Part shown: positions 1 to 12,300 of the stretch, one piece after another
How the letters are laid out: each line of letters starts with the position of its first letter
How positions within the stretch are numbered: position 1 is the stretch's first letter
DNA from: Drosophila pseudoobscura
Taxonomy: Eukaryota > Arthropoda > Insecta > Diptera > Drosophilidae
Assembly (NCBI RefSeq): GCF_009870125.1
Contig: NC_046679.1
Span: 13,144,001 to 13,208,000, forward strand
Length of the DNA: 64,000 bases
Direction: 5' to 3'
The notes under the pieces: generated by a model
What the model was told of the DNA's origin: nothing
Databases searched by the model: none
What the model saw: only the letters and a program-made list of their open reading frames with translations
Translations under genes and position numbers: made by a program

Positions 1-1278
1 CATAGCGCACACACACACATCCGCGGACACACGCATTGAAATTCCGCTACACCCAAAGCAAACCGTACGCGTTTACATGAGTGTTCCAAGTCCGTTCGGT
101 CGCTCTTGTTTTTCCCTATTGTGTGCGCATCGCAATTAATTAAGCACACGGGACAGGGGTTGGCACAAGATGCCTGCCCTGTTTTTGACCTACCAAATAA
201 CAAAATAGCGTAAAAAGCACTAGTTCGAGTCGCCAACTAAAAAAACTATGTGCGGTAGACAGTGTGACCGCGGTTTTAACCATCGTCCGGCCCTCGCGAA
301 TATACCGAAATATACCGTCCCATTTGCAAAATATACCGAAAATATACTGATGAAAACCCGAACTTAGCCCACTTAAGAACCCTCTATTTAAATAGTTCAA
401 CTACTTGATGTAAACTCCGGAAAATATTAGCGATTGTAAATTCTTCTAGATTCATCTCTGCTCTGAACTTACAAAAAAAAAACCCCTATATCTTTCTCCT
501 AAACTGTGCTAACATTATTAAATTTTCATGATGTCCGGTGGAAAATTGAAATACCCCCTTGGCTTATAATAGGTTAATCGTTCTTCGTCAAGGATTGGAA
601 ACCATATTGCTCAATGTTGATGTTCCGTCGAAAATTATTAGCTATGTAGAACATTTAGCCATGCCCACATAGCTTTATACGATTGCTGAATCATTTTTCT
701 AATTAACTGGCTTATTCTTGACACTTGCTTTTATTGGATTTTGCGTAAAAAAAGGTTATATCGAAATAGGTCAAACAAAAAAAAGGTTTTAGCGAAAATG
801 GGCAAACAAAAGAAACGAGGAGTATAGCTGTTCATATTGCTATATTTTGATATTCCGCGGAATATTACAAGCTAGCCCTCAGCCCTTAGCACATAATTTT
901 ATCGGTTCTTGTGATACTGATTATGGTCGTATTCCACTACACTACAAGTGAAGACCAACGAGCACCGTTGATTCATATACACCAAATTATATCTGCGAAT
1001 AAATTTATAGATGATCCTAAACCTCATTCGATAACAATTCCATACCATTCCATATAGCTATACCTCTCGCTCTTACTGTTACTCTTACTCTTAATCGTTG
1101 ATTGGACCAAAAATTTCAGATACTCACAATCATGAACATTAGGGAGCTCACCATACCCTGGACGCAAAGGGAAATGAGACGGTCCATTTTAAGAAGGAAC
1201 ACAAATTTAGTCAGACAAAAAAATAAACAAAATTTGTGATACGAATGTGTTTGTGTATTTTGAATATTGACGGCGATT
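1..1278. other. Intergenic left edge, no gene; repeat-derived
   Basis: No convincing coding region is visible. An 86-codon minus-strand ORF at 140-400 lies inside repeat sequence and resembles nothing I know. A motif 1 sequence, read on the minus strand as CGGTCACACT, lies at 261-270 and is followed by several minus-strand GGTATATTT copies at 299-349. These would suit a minus-strand promoter for a gene beyond the left border. Decayed copies of the dispersed repeat described separately fill most of 500-920. The right part, about 920-1278, probably includes the downstream flank of ZNHIT2. Confidence 0.55.
255..910 (+). repeat. Dispersed promoter-motif repeat, copy A (decayed)
   Basis: This copy begins with the motif 1 plus GGTATATTT array (minus-strand sense) at 261-349. 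It continues with the family's internal sequence: a GATATTCC or GATGTTCC core near 619 and again near 848, the words CCCACATA near 664, and the A/T-rich run ending in CTTGCTTTTATTGG near 725. The same words occur in the same order near 11.2 kb and 56.3 kb, and in reverse near 37.4 kb. The internal unit appears about one and a half times head to tail. The sequence has drifted, so exact ends cannot be set. Confidence 0.6.
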
Positions 1279-2515
1279 TCAGAGGACCTCTTCCCTTTTG
1301 ACATACGACAAGAGAAATTCGATTTTCTTTGCCAACTGCGACACTTTGCTTCTAGTCAGCTCCACGCTGCCGCTGGCCAGGGCAAACAGCTTCTGGAACC
1401 CGGCCTCTTGCGAAGCCTTCCGGCTGATTAGTGCCTTACTTTGCTGGAGCAGGCGAAGGATGTCGCTTAGGGCGGCCAATTTGTGGTCCCGCGTGGCCAT
1501 GAGCTGACGGGCATCCAACTTCAACTGCTCCCGGCTCTCGACGAAAAAGTTTGTGCCCACGCCGGCACTGCCCACTGCCGCAGCGCCTACCGGCCCATTG
1601 CCCGTGGTGATGGCCTCCATTTCCACAGAGATGATGGCGTCTTCAGCGTCCTCAAAGTTAGTGCCGTACTTGAGGGTTGCGCTGAGATTCACTAGATGGG
1701 CGACAGCCTCGCTGGCATTTGTTCGATGCTCGCCGGCGTAGTAGCGGGCCACACACGCATACGCGCTCAATATGTTCCACAGGTTGTAGTGCAGGCAGGG
1801 CGAGGGCGTCTTCTGGCAAATATCCGAGAACTTTGCTATATTCTCATGGATTTCGGGGGTGGAGTCGTCCGTTTTTTTGGCTTCTCCTGGTGCAGGAATT
1901 TCAACAATCTTGGAGTTCTTCGCCTTGCCCCACCAGGGCTTGTAGTCCGGCATGAGCTTCATGATGTCACCGCTGGCAATCAGCTTCTGGAACTCGCCTT
2001 GTTCTTCCTCTGTTAGGCGGCTCCAAACCTCATCGGCGTCGTTGATGTCGATGCCCTTCAGGCGCGCAGCGATGTCTTCTTCCACTTCCTCTTCAAAGTC
2101 TTGTTCTGGGTCATCACCAAGCTCTTCCTCATCACCATCTTCTTGTCCCTCCTCATTATCTGAACCTAGCGGATTGTCAAGTCCATCTGCGTCGAAATCT
2201 TTGGGATTGAAACCAGCGTCCGTTTCCCGCATACGCTTCAGTATGTCGTAGATCTTTCTCATTTCTTCTTGGCTTTCCGGAGCCGTGGTCGCACCGGCCA
2301 GCTCGTCCTGTATGCAGGATTTGTAGAACTCCTCGGAGCATTTCAGATGTGTCTGCGACTTGTAGCACGCCACACTGCAGTACAGCGCATTGCACTTGGG
2401 GCAGCTGTACTTGAAAGGCACTGCATGGCAGCTGGAAGGGAAGATTAATATAAATAATAAAACTTTAAAGCGGTTTCGCTACTTACAAATGACACTTTTC
2501 CTCGTCCTCCGACAT
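1279..2515 (-). CDS. ZNHIT2: Zinc finger HIT domain-containing protein 2 (ZNHIT2-like)
   Basis: Two coding exons, 2515-2487 and 2431-1279 (intron 2432-2486, GT-AG, 55 bp), give 393 residues. The first exon is only 29 nt (MSEDEEKCHF...). The start was chosen because it completes the zinc finger: C8, C11, C20, C23, C28, C32, H38 and C41 form the full seven-Cys/one-His HIT pattern, which a downstream start would lose. A strongly acidic segment follows at about residues 80-120; the rest is helical and without a known motif. ZNHIT2 in other animals works with the R2TP/HSP90 co-chaperone to assemble snRNP U5 and related complexes; that role is known of the family, not seen here. Divergent from RpS20, with about 440 bp and two DREs between them. 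Identity is strong from the finger and overall layout. Confidence 0.9.
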
Positions 2516-2955
2516 ATTCAAATATCGAAATCAAAAATGCACAGTGTAAACAAAACAATGCGGCCGCAAAACAGCTGATTTGTGGCCTTTTTAGTTTTTG
2601 TAAAAACGCGTTTATCGCACAAAAATATCGATAAGAACCGGTGCATCCATAAGATACAGAAAATTAGCGGTAATATCTAATCTTACGAAGTGTAAAAACA
2701 GGAAAATAGTGTCTATTTACTCATAAATACAGTTCCGTTGATATGCTATCCACATCCAACTGGAACTCCAACCATTTTCGCAGGTCGAAAATATATCTCC
2801 TCAAAATATCAGAACAAAACATATATCGATATATTGGCAGATCAAAATGAAAATCTCTAACTCCCCCCCTTCCGTTTTCGACCAGCAAGTTGCCTGGTTC
2901 AGCGCTGCTCAAAATAAAAAGATTTGAATATCTCGACCAGAGAAATTGCTAAATA
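2516..2955. promoter_or_regulatory. Divergent promoter region ZNHIT2 / RpS20
   Basis: About 440 bp separates the two start codons. Two perfect DRE palindromes, TATCGATA, lie at 2626-2633 and 2824-2831. The DRE is the binding site of DREF/BEAF-32 and is typical of Drosophila housekeeping promoters. Which gene each site serves is inference; the left one is nearer ZNHIT2 and the right one nearer RpS20. No TATA box stands out. Confidence 0.65.
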
Positions 2956-3941
<986 letters not shown>

Positions 3942-4112
3942 GAACGGCTGATGTCCTTTTTCTACAAGTGAAAAAGTTTTCAAATAAAACCGAAAACTTT
4001 TCTTAAATTGTCCTTCTGTGAACTTTATTGGAAATGGTTTTTGTGCGAATTTCGTAGGGAAATGCATGTGTACTGGAATGTTTTCTAATGCTCCGCAAAT
4101 GCGCTGACGGTC

Positions 4113-4808
4113 TTAATAGTAGTCTGGCACCGGGGCGCAAGCAATCTTGACAAAGTCTGCGTACCGCACGCTGCTATTGCTGTTGACATTAGCCTCACGG
4201 AAGATATTATCAACCTCGCGCATAGAGAGGCCCTCGCCCCAGTTTTGAAGCAGGTTGCGCAGCTGCCGGGCAGATATGGTTCCCTTGTTCTGTGCATCGG
4301 CTGCCTTGAAGGCGGCAATGACCTCGTCCGGCAGACTCTCCACCTTTGAGTGCTGATGCATAATGTCTAGAAAATCGGCGAAGCTCATTTTTCCATTCTT
4401 CTGCTTCAGGTATGAAACCAGTTCTTGGATCGTCGGCGACAGACCGAGCGAGCGCATGATTACCTAGAACAAGGTATTGTGGTTAATATGAGTGCCGTGC
4501 ATGAATAACGCTTACAGTTAGTTCGTCCAGGTTGTTGATTTGGCCCGAACGGGCGAACAGATAAAAGCACTCGCGGAACTCTGCATTAGAGATAAGAAAT
4601 GTTTTCAGAATGAAATCATCAATGCGTCGTAGCAATAATTACCATCTATATCCTGCTCTTTGAAGTAACGTGCCTATTGAGAATTTACATGGATAGAAAG
4701 TTGCATAAAAAGAAATGGTTAATGGGGGCAGCCAAGTGGAAAGTGCAGCAGTCGTAGAAAGCGATTCTCCCACTTTTTCGGACTTTTTAGGGAACCACGA
4801 CTTACCAT
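4113..4808 (-). CDS. CG17272: Calmodulin-like protein, CALML4 type
   Basis: Four coding exons: 4808-4806 (the ATG alone), 4673-4643, 4580-4516 and 4463-4113, giving 149 residues, the size of calmodulin. Phases agree at all junctions (MARYFKEQDID / EFRECFYLFAR...). Four EF-hand units are recognisable by helix patterns, but the loops are decayed: for example DAQNKGTISARQ has Gln at position 12, and NVNSNSSVRYAD has Asp there and neutral residues at several liganding positions. Calcium binding is therefore doubtful. The C-terminus PDYY resembles the PGRDY end of human CALML4, a myosin light chain-like subunit of the brush-border unconventional myosin MYO7B. Its place beside AdSS (CG17273) fits CG17272; the symbol comes from that neighbourhood and memory. 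Convergent with RpS20, 170 bp apart. Confidence 0.85.
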
Positions 4809-5727
4809 ATTTAAAGTTTTTTTACTACACTAACGAATTGAACAAACTAACAATAAATAAGGTAAACACAATGGACGGAAAACGCAAATAAATAAAAAAA
4901 ATGAAACGAAATCAAACAGGTAGTAGAGTAAAAGTGTGACCACAATGTATACAGGAAATATGTCGAGTTTTTGGGTGTGGAAGCACTAATCTGTTACTCT
5001 TTCTCTCTTTTGCAACACTACAAACTCGATAAGCGATAGACTTCGATGTTAAAGCGCGGAAATTTAAAGATGTTCGTTTGACTGCAAAAGACAATCTTTG
5101 GAAAAATAGCAAAAATGAATGTGTTGTCGTTATAAAAAATATTGCGAATTACTTAGTTTAAAATCAATCGTCTCAACATTTATTTTTAAAATTTGAAATT
5201 AAGTAAATCCATACTCAAGCAAACAGCAGAAAGAAACACCAAAAGATTTCAATTAAAATGTATTTTGTTGCGACACAATTACACAAGTCAGAGCACACGG
5301 TTTGTTGTATTTAAATATTAAAACAACATCATATAGTTATTGTACAATTAAAATATTTGCCTCCCCTTCCTTCCTCGCATACAAAATCTGAAACTGCACC
5401 TGATGATCTTAAAAACTAAGTACGTCGTCTCCTCATCAAACAAGAATTTATAGTAAGTTATGCGTGGCACGAGCCGCTCAAAATGAAATTTGTGAACATC
5501 AAAAACTATGAAATAAATCTTAAAAAAGCAATAGGCTAATAATTTGTGTCCAAATATTGTAAGATAGTCGAAATATAAGTTGCATTTGTGGTGGTTATTT
5601 CTGTGGTTAGATAGTAGTTAAAGGCCATTTTCGCTATATTGCGCGTCTCTGGCTAATGGGCATTAAAGCGCTTCCGTCTCATCATATACCGTATTCATAA
5701 GTACGTCGTCGCTTCATCTTGCTAGCA
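4809..5727. other. CALML4-like promoter and AdSS 3' untranslated region
   Basis: The left part holds the promoter of the calmodulin-like gene: on the minus strand TGTGGTCACACTT, a motif 1 match, lies at about 4929-4942, some 120 bp before its ATG. The right part, down to roughly 5180, is the probable 3' untranslated region of AdSS; a minus-strand AATAAA (TTTATT on plus) lies near 5180. A 66-codon ORF at 4912-5112 on the minus strand overlaps the promoter signal and is not supported as a gene. Confidence 0.5.
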
Positions 5728-8700
5728 CTAGTGCACGTTAATAATGGACTCGCGGCCCTTGCCAACGCCCACCCAGCGCACGGGCACGCTCAGCTCTTTC
5801 TCCAGGAAGCGAACGTAGTTTTGTGCGTTCTCCGGCAGCTCCTTGAAGTTGCGTATGTGCTCCGTGGACGTTTGCCAGCCGGGTAGTACCGCGTACTCCA
5901 CCTCGATGTTGCCCAGCTCGGCAATGGTGCCCGGGAAGTGATCCAGTTTGTCACCATTGGCCTTCTTGTAGCTCACAGCCACCTTGATCTCCGGCAGCGT
6001 ATCCAGGATATCCAGCTTGGTAAGGCAAATGCACGTGTAGCCGTTCACCAGCGAGGTGTACCTCAGCAGCGGTATGTCCAGCCATCCACAACGGCGCTTT
6101 CGCTTCGTGGTCACGCCAACTTCAAAGCCGCGCGTCTGCAGCAGGTCGCCAATTTCCTAAAAATATCAAAGGATTCTCATTGGTAAGCGACCTGAATCTC
6201 TTTCCGTTTTGGCGATTCACTCACATTCAACTGCTCGGAGGGGAAGGGGCCGTCTCCCACTCGCGTCGTGTAGGCCTTGACCACGCCAATGACTTCGCCA
6301 ATGGTCTGAGGGGGCAGGCCCAGACCGGTAAGGACGCCGCCAATGCTGCAGTTGCTGCTGGTCACATAGGGATACGTGCCAAAGTCAATGTCCAGCATGG
6401 CCGCGTTGGCGCCCTCAACCAGAATGGTCTTGCCGTTGCGCAGGGCGGTGTGTAAGAAGCAAATCGTGTCCTTGACATAGGGACGCACCTTCTCAGCGTA
6501 GTCCCTGTAGCGGGTCAATTCCGCCTCGACGTCGACATTTATCGATGGGAACAGCCGCAGATGTGTGGCCACAATCAACTTGAACCTGAATACAAATTCC
6601 AATAAGTTACAATCCAGCATATGGGGCGGGATGACGATTGGGGCCACTCACTTGTCGCTGAACGCATTAAAGTCGCCCAGAAGCTCGCCCACACGGATTC
6701 CGTTGCGGGTGGCCTTGCTCGAGTAGGCCGGACCGATGCCCTTCTTGGTGGTGCCCAGGGACTTGCCGCCCTTCTCGGCCTCCTGCATGCCATCCACATG
6801 CTGGTGGAAATCAAACACCAAATGCGCCCGATCCGAGATGATCAGCCGGTGCTCCAAGTGCTGCAGACCCTTGGCCTCGTTCTTCAGCACCTCATCGAAC
6901 AGCGAGGGCAGGTGAATGACAACACCATTGCCTGAAAGTGCACAAATAATAAAATTACATCAGGCCTTTGAGAATATCTGGGGGATCCCCCCAACTGCTG
7001 CAACTGAACATTTGATGGGTAATAAATGAATCGGGCTATTGCGCGTCTGGCAGTCATGTGACTAATGCCATTGCAGTGCAGTACGACTTACATAAAGGCA
7101 CTAAAGCTGACCCCCATTCTCTCAGGTTCAGCTTGATCTCGTTTCTTAACTAATAAGCATGTTCTCGGAACTTATTTCCTGCATTTTAACACAATTTGTG
7201 TAAAATTTCTCAGAAAACAGCAATGCAATGCTCCATAGAACCCCTAAAACAAGTTGAGTCTCTTATCTAGTAAGTCCTTACACGAGCTGTTACGTTATCG
7301 ACTGGTTTTTATACTAGCTACATTCAGTTTTTATAGGATACATATGGTCACTAATTTCTCGGAATTGTGGCGATAAGGTATAACTTGCACAAGTTCGCAG
7401 TAGATCTGGCACGTCTGCTACTAAAACGGAATGCAGGCGGGACCAGGTGGTTTGAATCTTTATGAGAATCCCCCATATATCTTTCACATTCCGACAGACA
7501 ATTTCATAACAAGCTGACGAATTGCGAAGCCCATCGAAACGATTTGGGCACGCGAGCTGAGCGGGTTCTGTTCCACAAATTGGGCATCGAATAAGTTTGG
7601 AAATTAAAAATAATAAGCTAATTGCCTGATTAGAATAATTTGTTCCTCTCCCCCCCCTTTGCGGTTGATTGTGTGGGTGGGTGGTTGTCTTTGTGTGTGT
7701 GTCGTAAACGATATCTTAACAGCACCGCAAACACACACACACACACTCGCGGATTTCAATGGGGGGGGGGCTTTGTTCTGTTCTCTTTTGATTATCTTAT
7801 AAATTAGTCTTGTGACAAGCGATGAGAATGCACAATTTGTTGTTGCTTCTGCCGCTGCTGAGTAAACAATGTCACAGCCTACAACATCGATTAAACTTTG
7901 CAGAGCAGAAGGGCAGCCAGGATAAAAGTAACCAGGAGAGAGTGGTACACTCGTGTATAAATTGACTATGACGACCTTGGTGACGTCATTGGCAGGCAGC
8001 ACCAGGCACAGAGCGTAATCAACTTTTCCGCTCAACTTTGATTTAATTATTTGAATTTTCCCACCGCCCGGCCCGGCCCGGCCCATTCACGAAAATAGAA
8101 AACCTTTTATTTTCATGGGCGAGCGATATCAAAGTCGAAAAACAGACCCCTCTGACTGACCCGCAAGCCAATGTCAATGATGCACTATATCTTGCCAGAA
8201 ATTCCTCCATATACACGGGTATATGGTATACATTAAATTTCGCGAAAACAAAATAAACGAAAAGAGGCAGAGTATATATGTATGTATACATTTGTAGGGG
8301 GACAGTGGAATCTCTCTCGGCATCGACCGCTGTACGATTAATGTGGTTACAATTTTATTAAATTTAAAATAAGAAAATCATATGTAAAAGGAAAGAAATC
8401 GTTGGCTTACTTTCAATTGAAACCCCTTCTTGACAGACATTTATCTTGCTTGGCCTTAGGCCTTAACTTGCATTTCTTGACTCGATGATCCACGGTATCA
8501 TTGCTCTCAAAACTTACCAATGACCGAGATGCACTTCTCGTTCACGACGCCGCTCGGCAATAGATGGAAATCGAACTCGGTGCCATTGGCCACCACAGTG
8601 TGTCCAGCATTATTGCCGCCCTGTGCGAATGAAAGATGAAAAGAAAAACATTTCAGAAAATCTGCCAAATGATAATATATAAATATTCCCCATCCATGTC

Positions 8701-10693
8701 CATACACACATACATATATCGAAATATATGTATAAACATTGTATAAATGTTGATATACAAAATTAGCAAAATTGTTTGTTTTGTTTTCGCTTGTGTTACG
8801 GCAGAGAAAAACAAAACCCGTGCGAAATGAAAAATAAATAAAATATTTTTTTTGTGTCAATTGAATAACAGCCGTCCCGTGTTTTTCGAGCACATTTTTG
8901 GGGCCATCAGTGCCCACGTGCCCCACACAGTGTCGCATGAAATCGAAAACGTTCCACACACACACACACATACACAGAACGCATACAAATATCTACATAT
9001 AACTATCATAAAGAATTTCAGAGATACGCTAACACCCCAGGTTGACGGCAAAAAGAAATTTTATTTGTTTTTCTCTTTCCTTTTGGCAACTGTACAAAAT
9101 TTGCTTGACTTTTGCTAATCTAACATTATATACTATAGTGTAAAGAACATAGAAAATGAAAATTGTGTGTCTGTATATAATGGTGATTAGGCAGAGAAAG
9201 AGAAGAGTGAATAGTCTGGAACCTTCACAAATCATTGCGAAAAAACAAAAACAAGACAATCAAAAAAATGTTTACGCAGTACCACGGACAGGCCATACAA
9301 TTCGTACAACTTTTGTATTCCTGAGCCATGATAAGATACGAGGAAATGCCGAGCCGCGATTATAGTCCCAGATCCGGACCCCGTCCGTGGCCTTTCACTG
9401 CGCAATATGCGTAATAGGAATCGCCGAGAGGCGTGTCAGTCGTGTGACTCAGTCCACAGAATTATCAGTTATATAACAAAGCTGCTCTGATAAGAAGGCT
9501 TCAGCTCTGCGGTGTTGCTAGGAGATGCATCGACATACCCAAAGAGGATGGGGAGGGGGATGGTACTCCGACTCCGGCTCCATTTCATATCGTTCATTGA
9601 ACTAAAGTAGTTCTGGGCACAGGCCCAAGCGCGTATCAACAAGTTGTCATTGGGACATAAACCATCCGGCACGCAATGCTCAGTTCGAACGAAAAAAGCG
9701 GAGAGGATTACCGTAACCCAGGGATTGCGGGAATCTGCATTGACATGACTGCATGTTCCCCCGTGGGGGCTTTTCTCTCAACGGGGCATGGCATGGCATG
9801 GGTGAATGATGTTGGTGGTTATGTAAACCTGGCTGGTGGTTCTGGGTTCTGCTGAGCAAGAACAGATGGGATGTGGATGTGGGAACAGCACAGCGGAAAG
9901 GAAATTAACGTCAGTCGAGGGCGAGAGAGCGTGAGAGAGCACAAGTGACGAATTTTGGTTGGCAGACTCGCTGACGGAATACACACAAACACACATACAC
10001 ATGTACATGTGGTATATGTAAGCGATTCGAACCGGGGAATAGGAATGAAAACGGGCAAGATATATAGAATAAAGAAGGTAAGGCTGTTCCAGATACTGTA
10101 CAGAAAAATGGAGACTATGATCATATTCTCCAACTGTTTTGAGAAGCATTACACCATATGCAGATGCATATGACACAACGCCGATTCCTCACCTTCTATA
10201 GAATATACTCTTGGACCCGGAACGGGCACACACATGCGCCGCGCCGAACCACACACAAACACTTGAGCAAGCACAGACGCCGACACATACACAGCCACAT
10301 GGCGGGCGCAGAATTGATAAATACAAATGAGAAAGCATGCGGCGGCGATAATAGTTGGAAAAAAGACCATCTACTTGTGAAATACTCAGATGCTGAGGCG
10401 ACAATGGCAGCCGGGTGAGCGGCATTGGATGTCCTTCAGACAAGGATGTCATGGGACTATGGCCGCGTTATCAGTCGTTCTACTTTACCCCCCGGAGATT
10501 GATTGGCCTGGTTACTCACCTGACACCTGCACACGATGTCCACTTCGGAGGCCAGCATGTCCACCACCTTGCCCTTGCCCTCGTCACCCCACTGGGCGCC
10601 CAGGACAACGTCCACTTTCGACTTGTACATATTCGTCCGTCCTTGGTGCAATTGCTCGTAGAGATTGCCGTTGATGGCGTTTGTTGTTGACAT
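5728..10693 (-). CDS. AdSS: Adenylosuccinate synthetase
   Basis: Five coding exons: 10693-10520, 8620-8518, 6931-6652, 6585-6225 and 6156-5728; all phases agree and give 448 residues, the family length. The enzyme joins IMP and aspartate with GTP to make adenylosuccinate, the first committed step to AMP. The GTP/IMP loop GDEGKGK is at residues 36-42, with the motif GGNNAGHT at 59-66 containing the catalytic His. Later blocks [10 protein letters not shown] and [22 protein letters not shown] are diagnostic, and the C-terminal part has [11 protein letters not shown] and LPGWQTSTE. The first 25 residues ([10 protein letters not shown]...) are a variable tail. Introns of 1.9 kb (after exon 1) and 1.6 kb (after exon 2) are AT-rich, with CA runs near 7730 and 8955; I see no gene in them. 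Confidence 0.97.
6932..8517 (-). other. AdSS intron 2, no gene seen
   Basis: This intron of 1586 bp has ordinary ends (donor GTAAGT, acceptor TTTCAG). It contains homopolymer runs of C and G (near 7650 and 7760), GT/CA dinucleotide tracts (7690-7745), and a pentamer run of CCCGG/GCCCG at about 8066-8085. ORFs here are made of these simple repeats. No transposon or RNA gene was recognised. Confidence 0.6.
8621..10519 (-). other. AdSS intron 1, no gene seen
   Basis: This intron of 1899 bp has donor GTGAGT and acceptor GCACAG. It holds a CA tract near 8953-8970, several ACAC-rich stretches (9980-10000, 10225-10290) and AT-rich sequence. ORFs of up to 132 codons at 9778-10176 overlap each other on both strands, have low-complexity translations and no family match. 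An enhancer is possible in a long first intron, but nothing specific is visible. Confidence 0.55.
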
Positions 10694-11157
10694 TGCGACG
10701 GCTCAAGCACGGAAAACGGCGACAAGAACGAACACGTTGTGACCGCGGTAGTGATGTGATGCTCGAGCAACGATGTTATTGTGCCGATGTTTGCCGATGC
10801 TTACCGATGTTTTTGCTGCTACCACTAACCGTACAGTTTAATTTCACAGCACACAGCGACTATAGTATAAACTTGTAGTTTATTTACAAGATATTTACAA
10901 AAGCATTTACAAAAGGTACTTTTTTATATATTAGCTTGATCCACAATGAAATGTAAAAGACTGCTATGAAAGCTCAAGTTTAATTTTTCCTATGTTTAAT
11001 ATTTTTAAGATTTGTTTTTTTTTTTATAATAATAACGCTAAGAAAGCACCAGTAAGCAGCTAAAATAACATAAAATATTCGTTTTATTGTTTGATTGTTT
11101 GAAAAGTTTGAAACATCGGTCATACCTCGATGCATCGGATGTTTTGATTTTGACGTT

Positions 11158-11470
11158 CATATTGCTCAATTTATAGATTCCGTTGAATAGTTCTGGCTAA
11201 CTAAAACCCCCAGCCCTGCCCACATAATTTTATCCGATTAATGAATCAATTTTCTACCTTACTGGCTTATTTTAACCACTTGCTTTTATTGGATCTTGTC
11301 TTATAAAGGTTTTAGCGGAATAGGTCAAACAAAAAAAGTTTCAGCGAAAGAGGATAGTCGTTCATATTGTTCAATTTTGATATTCCCTTGAATTATTCTG
11401 GCCAACTAAAACCCTTAATTCTGCCCACATAATTTTAGGGTGCTAAAATCTTCAAGATTGGCTAATTTTT
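11158..11470 (+). repeat. Dispersed promoter-motif repeat, copy B (internal part)
   Basis: This is about one and a half internal units in tandem. The first unit runs from CATATTGCTCAATTT (11158), through the GATTCCGTTG core and GCCCACATAATTTTATCCG (about 11218), to CTTGCTTTTATTGG (about 11280). The second starts at CATATTGTTCAATTTTGATA near 11363 and stops after GCCCACATAATTTTA near 11430. It lacks the GGTATATTT end at its own border; a separate array stands at 11971. Confidence 0.65.
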
Positions 11471-11970
11471 AGTCCTTGTTTTTCTATAACAAGGTTTGTT
11501 CCAGTCCCACCTGAGCGACAGTTGGCCCAGGGCTGAGGGCAACACGCCATCTATCGGGATTCCAGGAATACTTGATGGTGTAATGTGAAATCGGCGGGGG
11601 GGGGGGGCTGGGATCCGGTACAGGATTAGCTATGATTATATTAAATAATTTTAAATACTTTATGGTTGTTTTTGACCCGCCAAAATCAAATTGAACTCTC
11701 AAAAATGTTTCAAATAATTAAAAAATTGGCCAAATATTCATTTTGGCAAAGAAAGTTTGCGTGTTTTTTCTGGACCTACTGTTGCTATTGCATCCGCGCT
11801 GGCGTTGGTTGCTGCTGCAACAGCGTCAACAGGGATGGTAAAATATTGACATCAGAGCTAAAATTAATCACTTTTTTGTGCCTCGATTTGACGCAGCTCT
11901 GCCTCCCAAAAAACAAACAACCAAAAACAAATTAAGTTCCACAAAATTTAAAAAACCGCTAAGTAGGGAG

Positions 11971-12040
11971 CAGTGTGACCGCAGATTTGTCTTTGAAATA
12001 TACCTTTCAAACTCTTAGAAATATACCGCAGTATAGTCTT
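11971..12040 (-). promoter_or_regulatory. Motif 1 / motif 6-like promoter array facing AdSS
   Basis: CAGTGTGACCG on the plus strand at 11971-11981 is motif 1 (CGGTCACACTG) on the minus strand. It is followed by AAATATACC-type words at about 11997, 12020 and 12030, which read GGTATATTT on the minus strand. The orientation matches AdSS, whose start codon is 1.3 kb away. It could be the promoter of an untranslated first AdSS exon or a relic of the dispersed repeat; the sequence alone does not decide. Confidence 0.4.
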
Positions 12041-12300
12041 ATTTTTACATTACACACGTAATGTAAAATGTAAGAATACGTACAAGTTCCGGAACGGCAC
12101 GTTACATGTAGTTGTTTTGAATTTATCAAATTCCGGTAAGTTCCAATAACCGCACAATATACCCATCGAAAAATGGTTAATATTATATCTACCCAGCTGC
12201 AGTGTGCACGGAATTCCTTGAACCTAAATTAAAATGTCCCTAAGAAAAATCGAAATAGCTATCGCACTAAACTACCGATATTGTTTTAGCACCCCTGTGA

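Larger units (their letters stand above)
10694..12300. other. AdSS/Hmgcr intergenic region, repeat-rich
   Basis: The first 150 bp carry the AdSS 5' untranslated region, including a partial motif 1-like GTGACCGCGG near 10740. Sequence from about 10900 to 12300 is AT-rich and holds repeat copy B (11158-11470), a run of 13 or 14 G at about 11594-11607, and a separate motif 1 plus GGTATATTT array at 11971-12040 (minus-strand sense, facing AdSS). No coding region is supported. Confidence 0.55.

Noticed and set aside
140-400. 86-codon minus-strand ORF at the left edge
   Set aside because: It runs through the repeat and promoter array, with no recognisable motif and no codon bias.
4912-5112. 66-codon minus-strand ORF upstream of the CALML4-like gene; a Cys-containing stretch looked briefly like a zinc finger
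   Set aside because: Too few Cys/His in a proper pattern, and it overlaps a motif 1 promoter signal.
8066-8085. CCCGG tandem words, considered as a regulatory palindrome array
   Set aside because: Short simple repeat inside an intron; a similar run near 25272 also has no context.
9778-10176. 132-codon ORF in AdSS intron 1
   Set aside because: Made of CA-repeat translation (Cys/Val/His runs) and overlapped by other ORFs of equal length.
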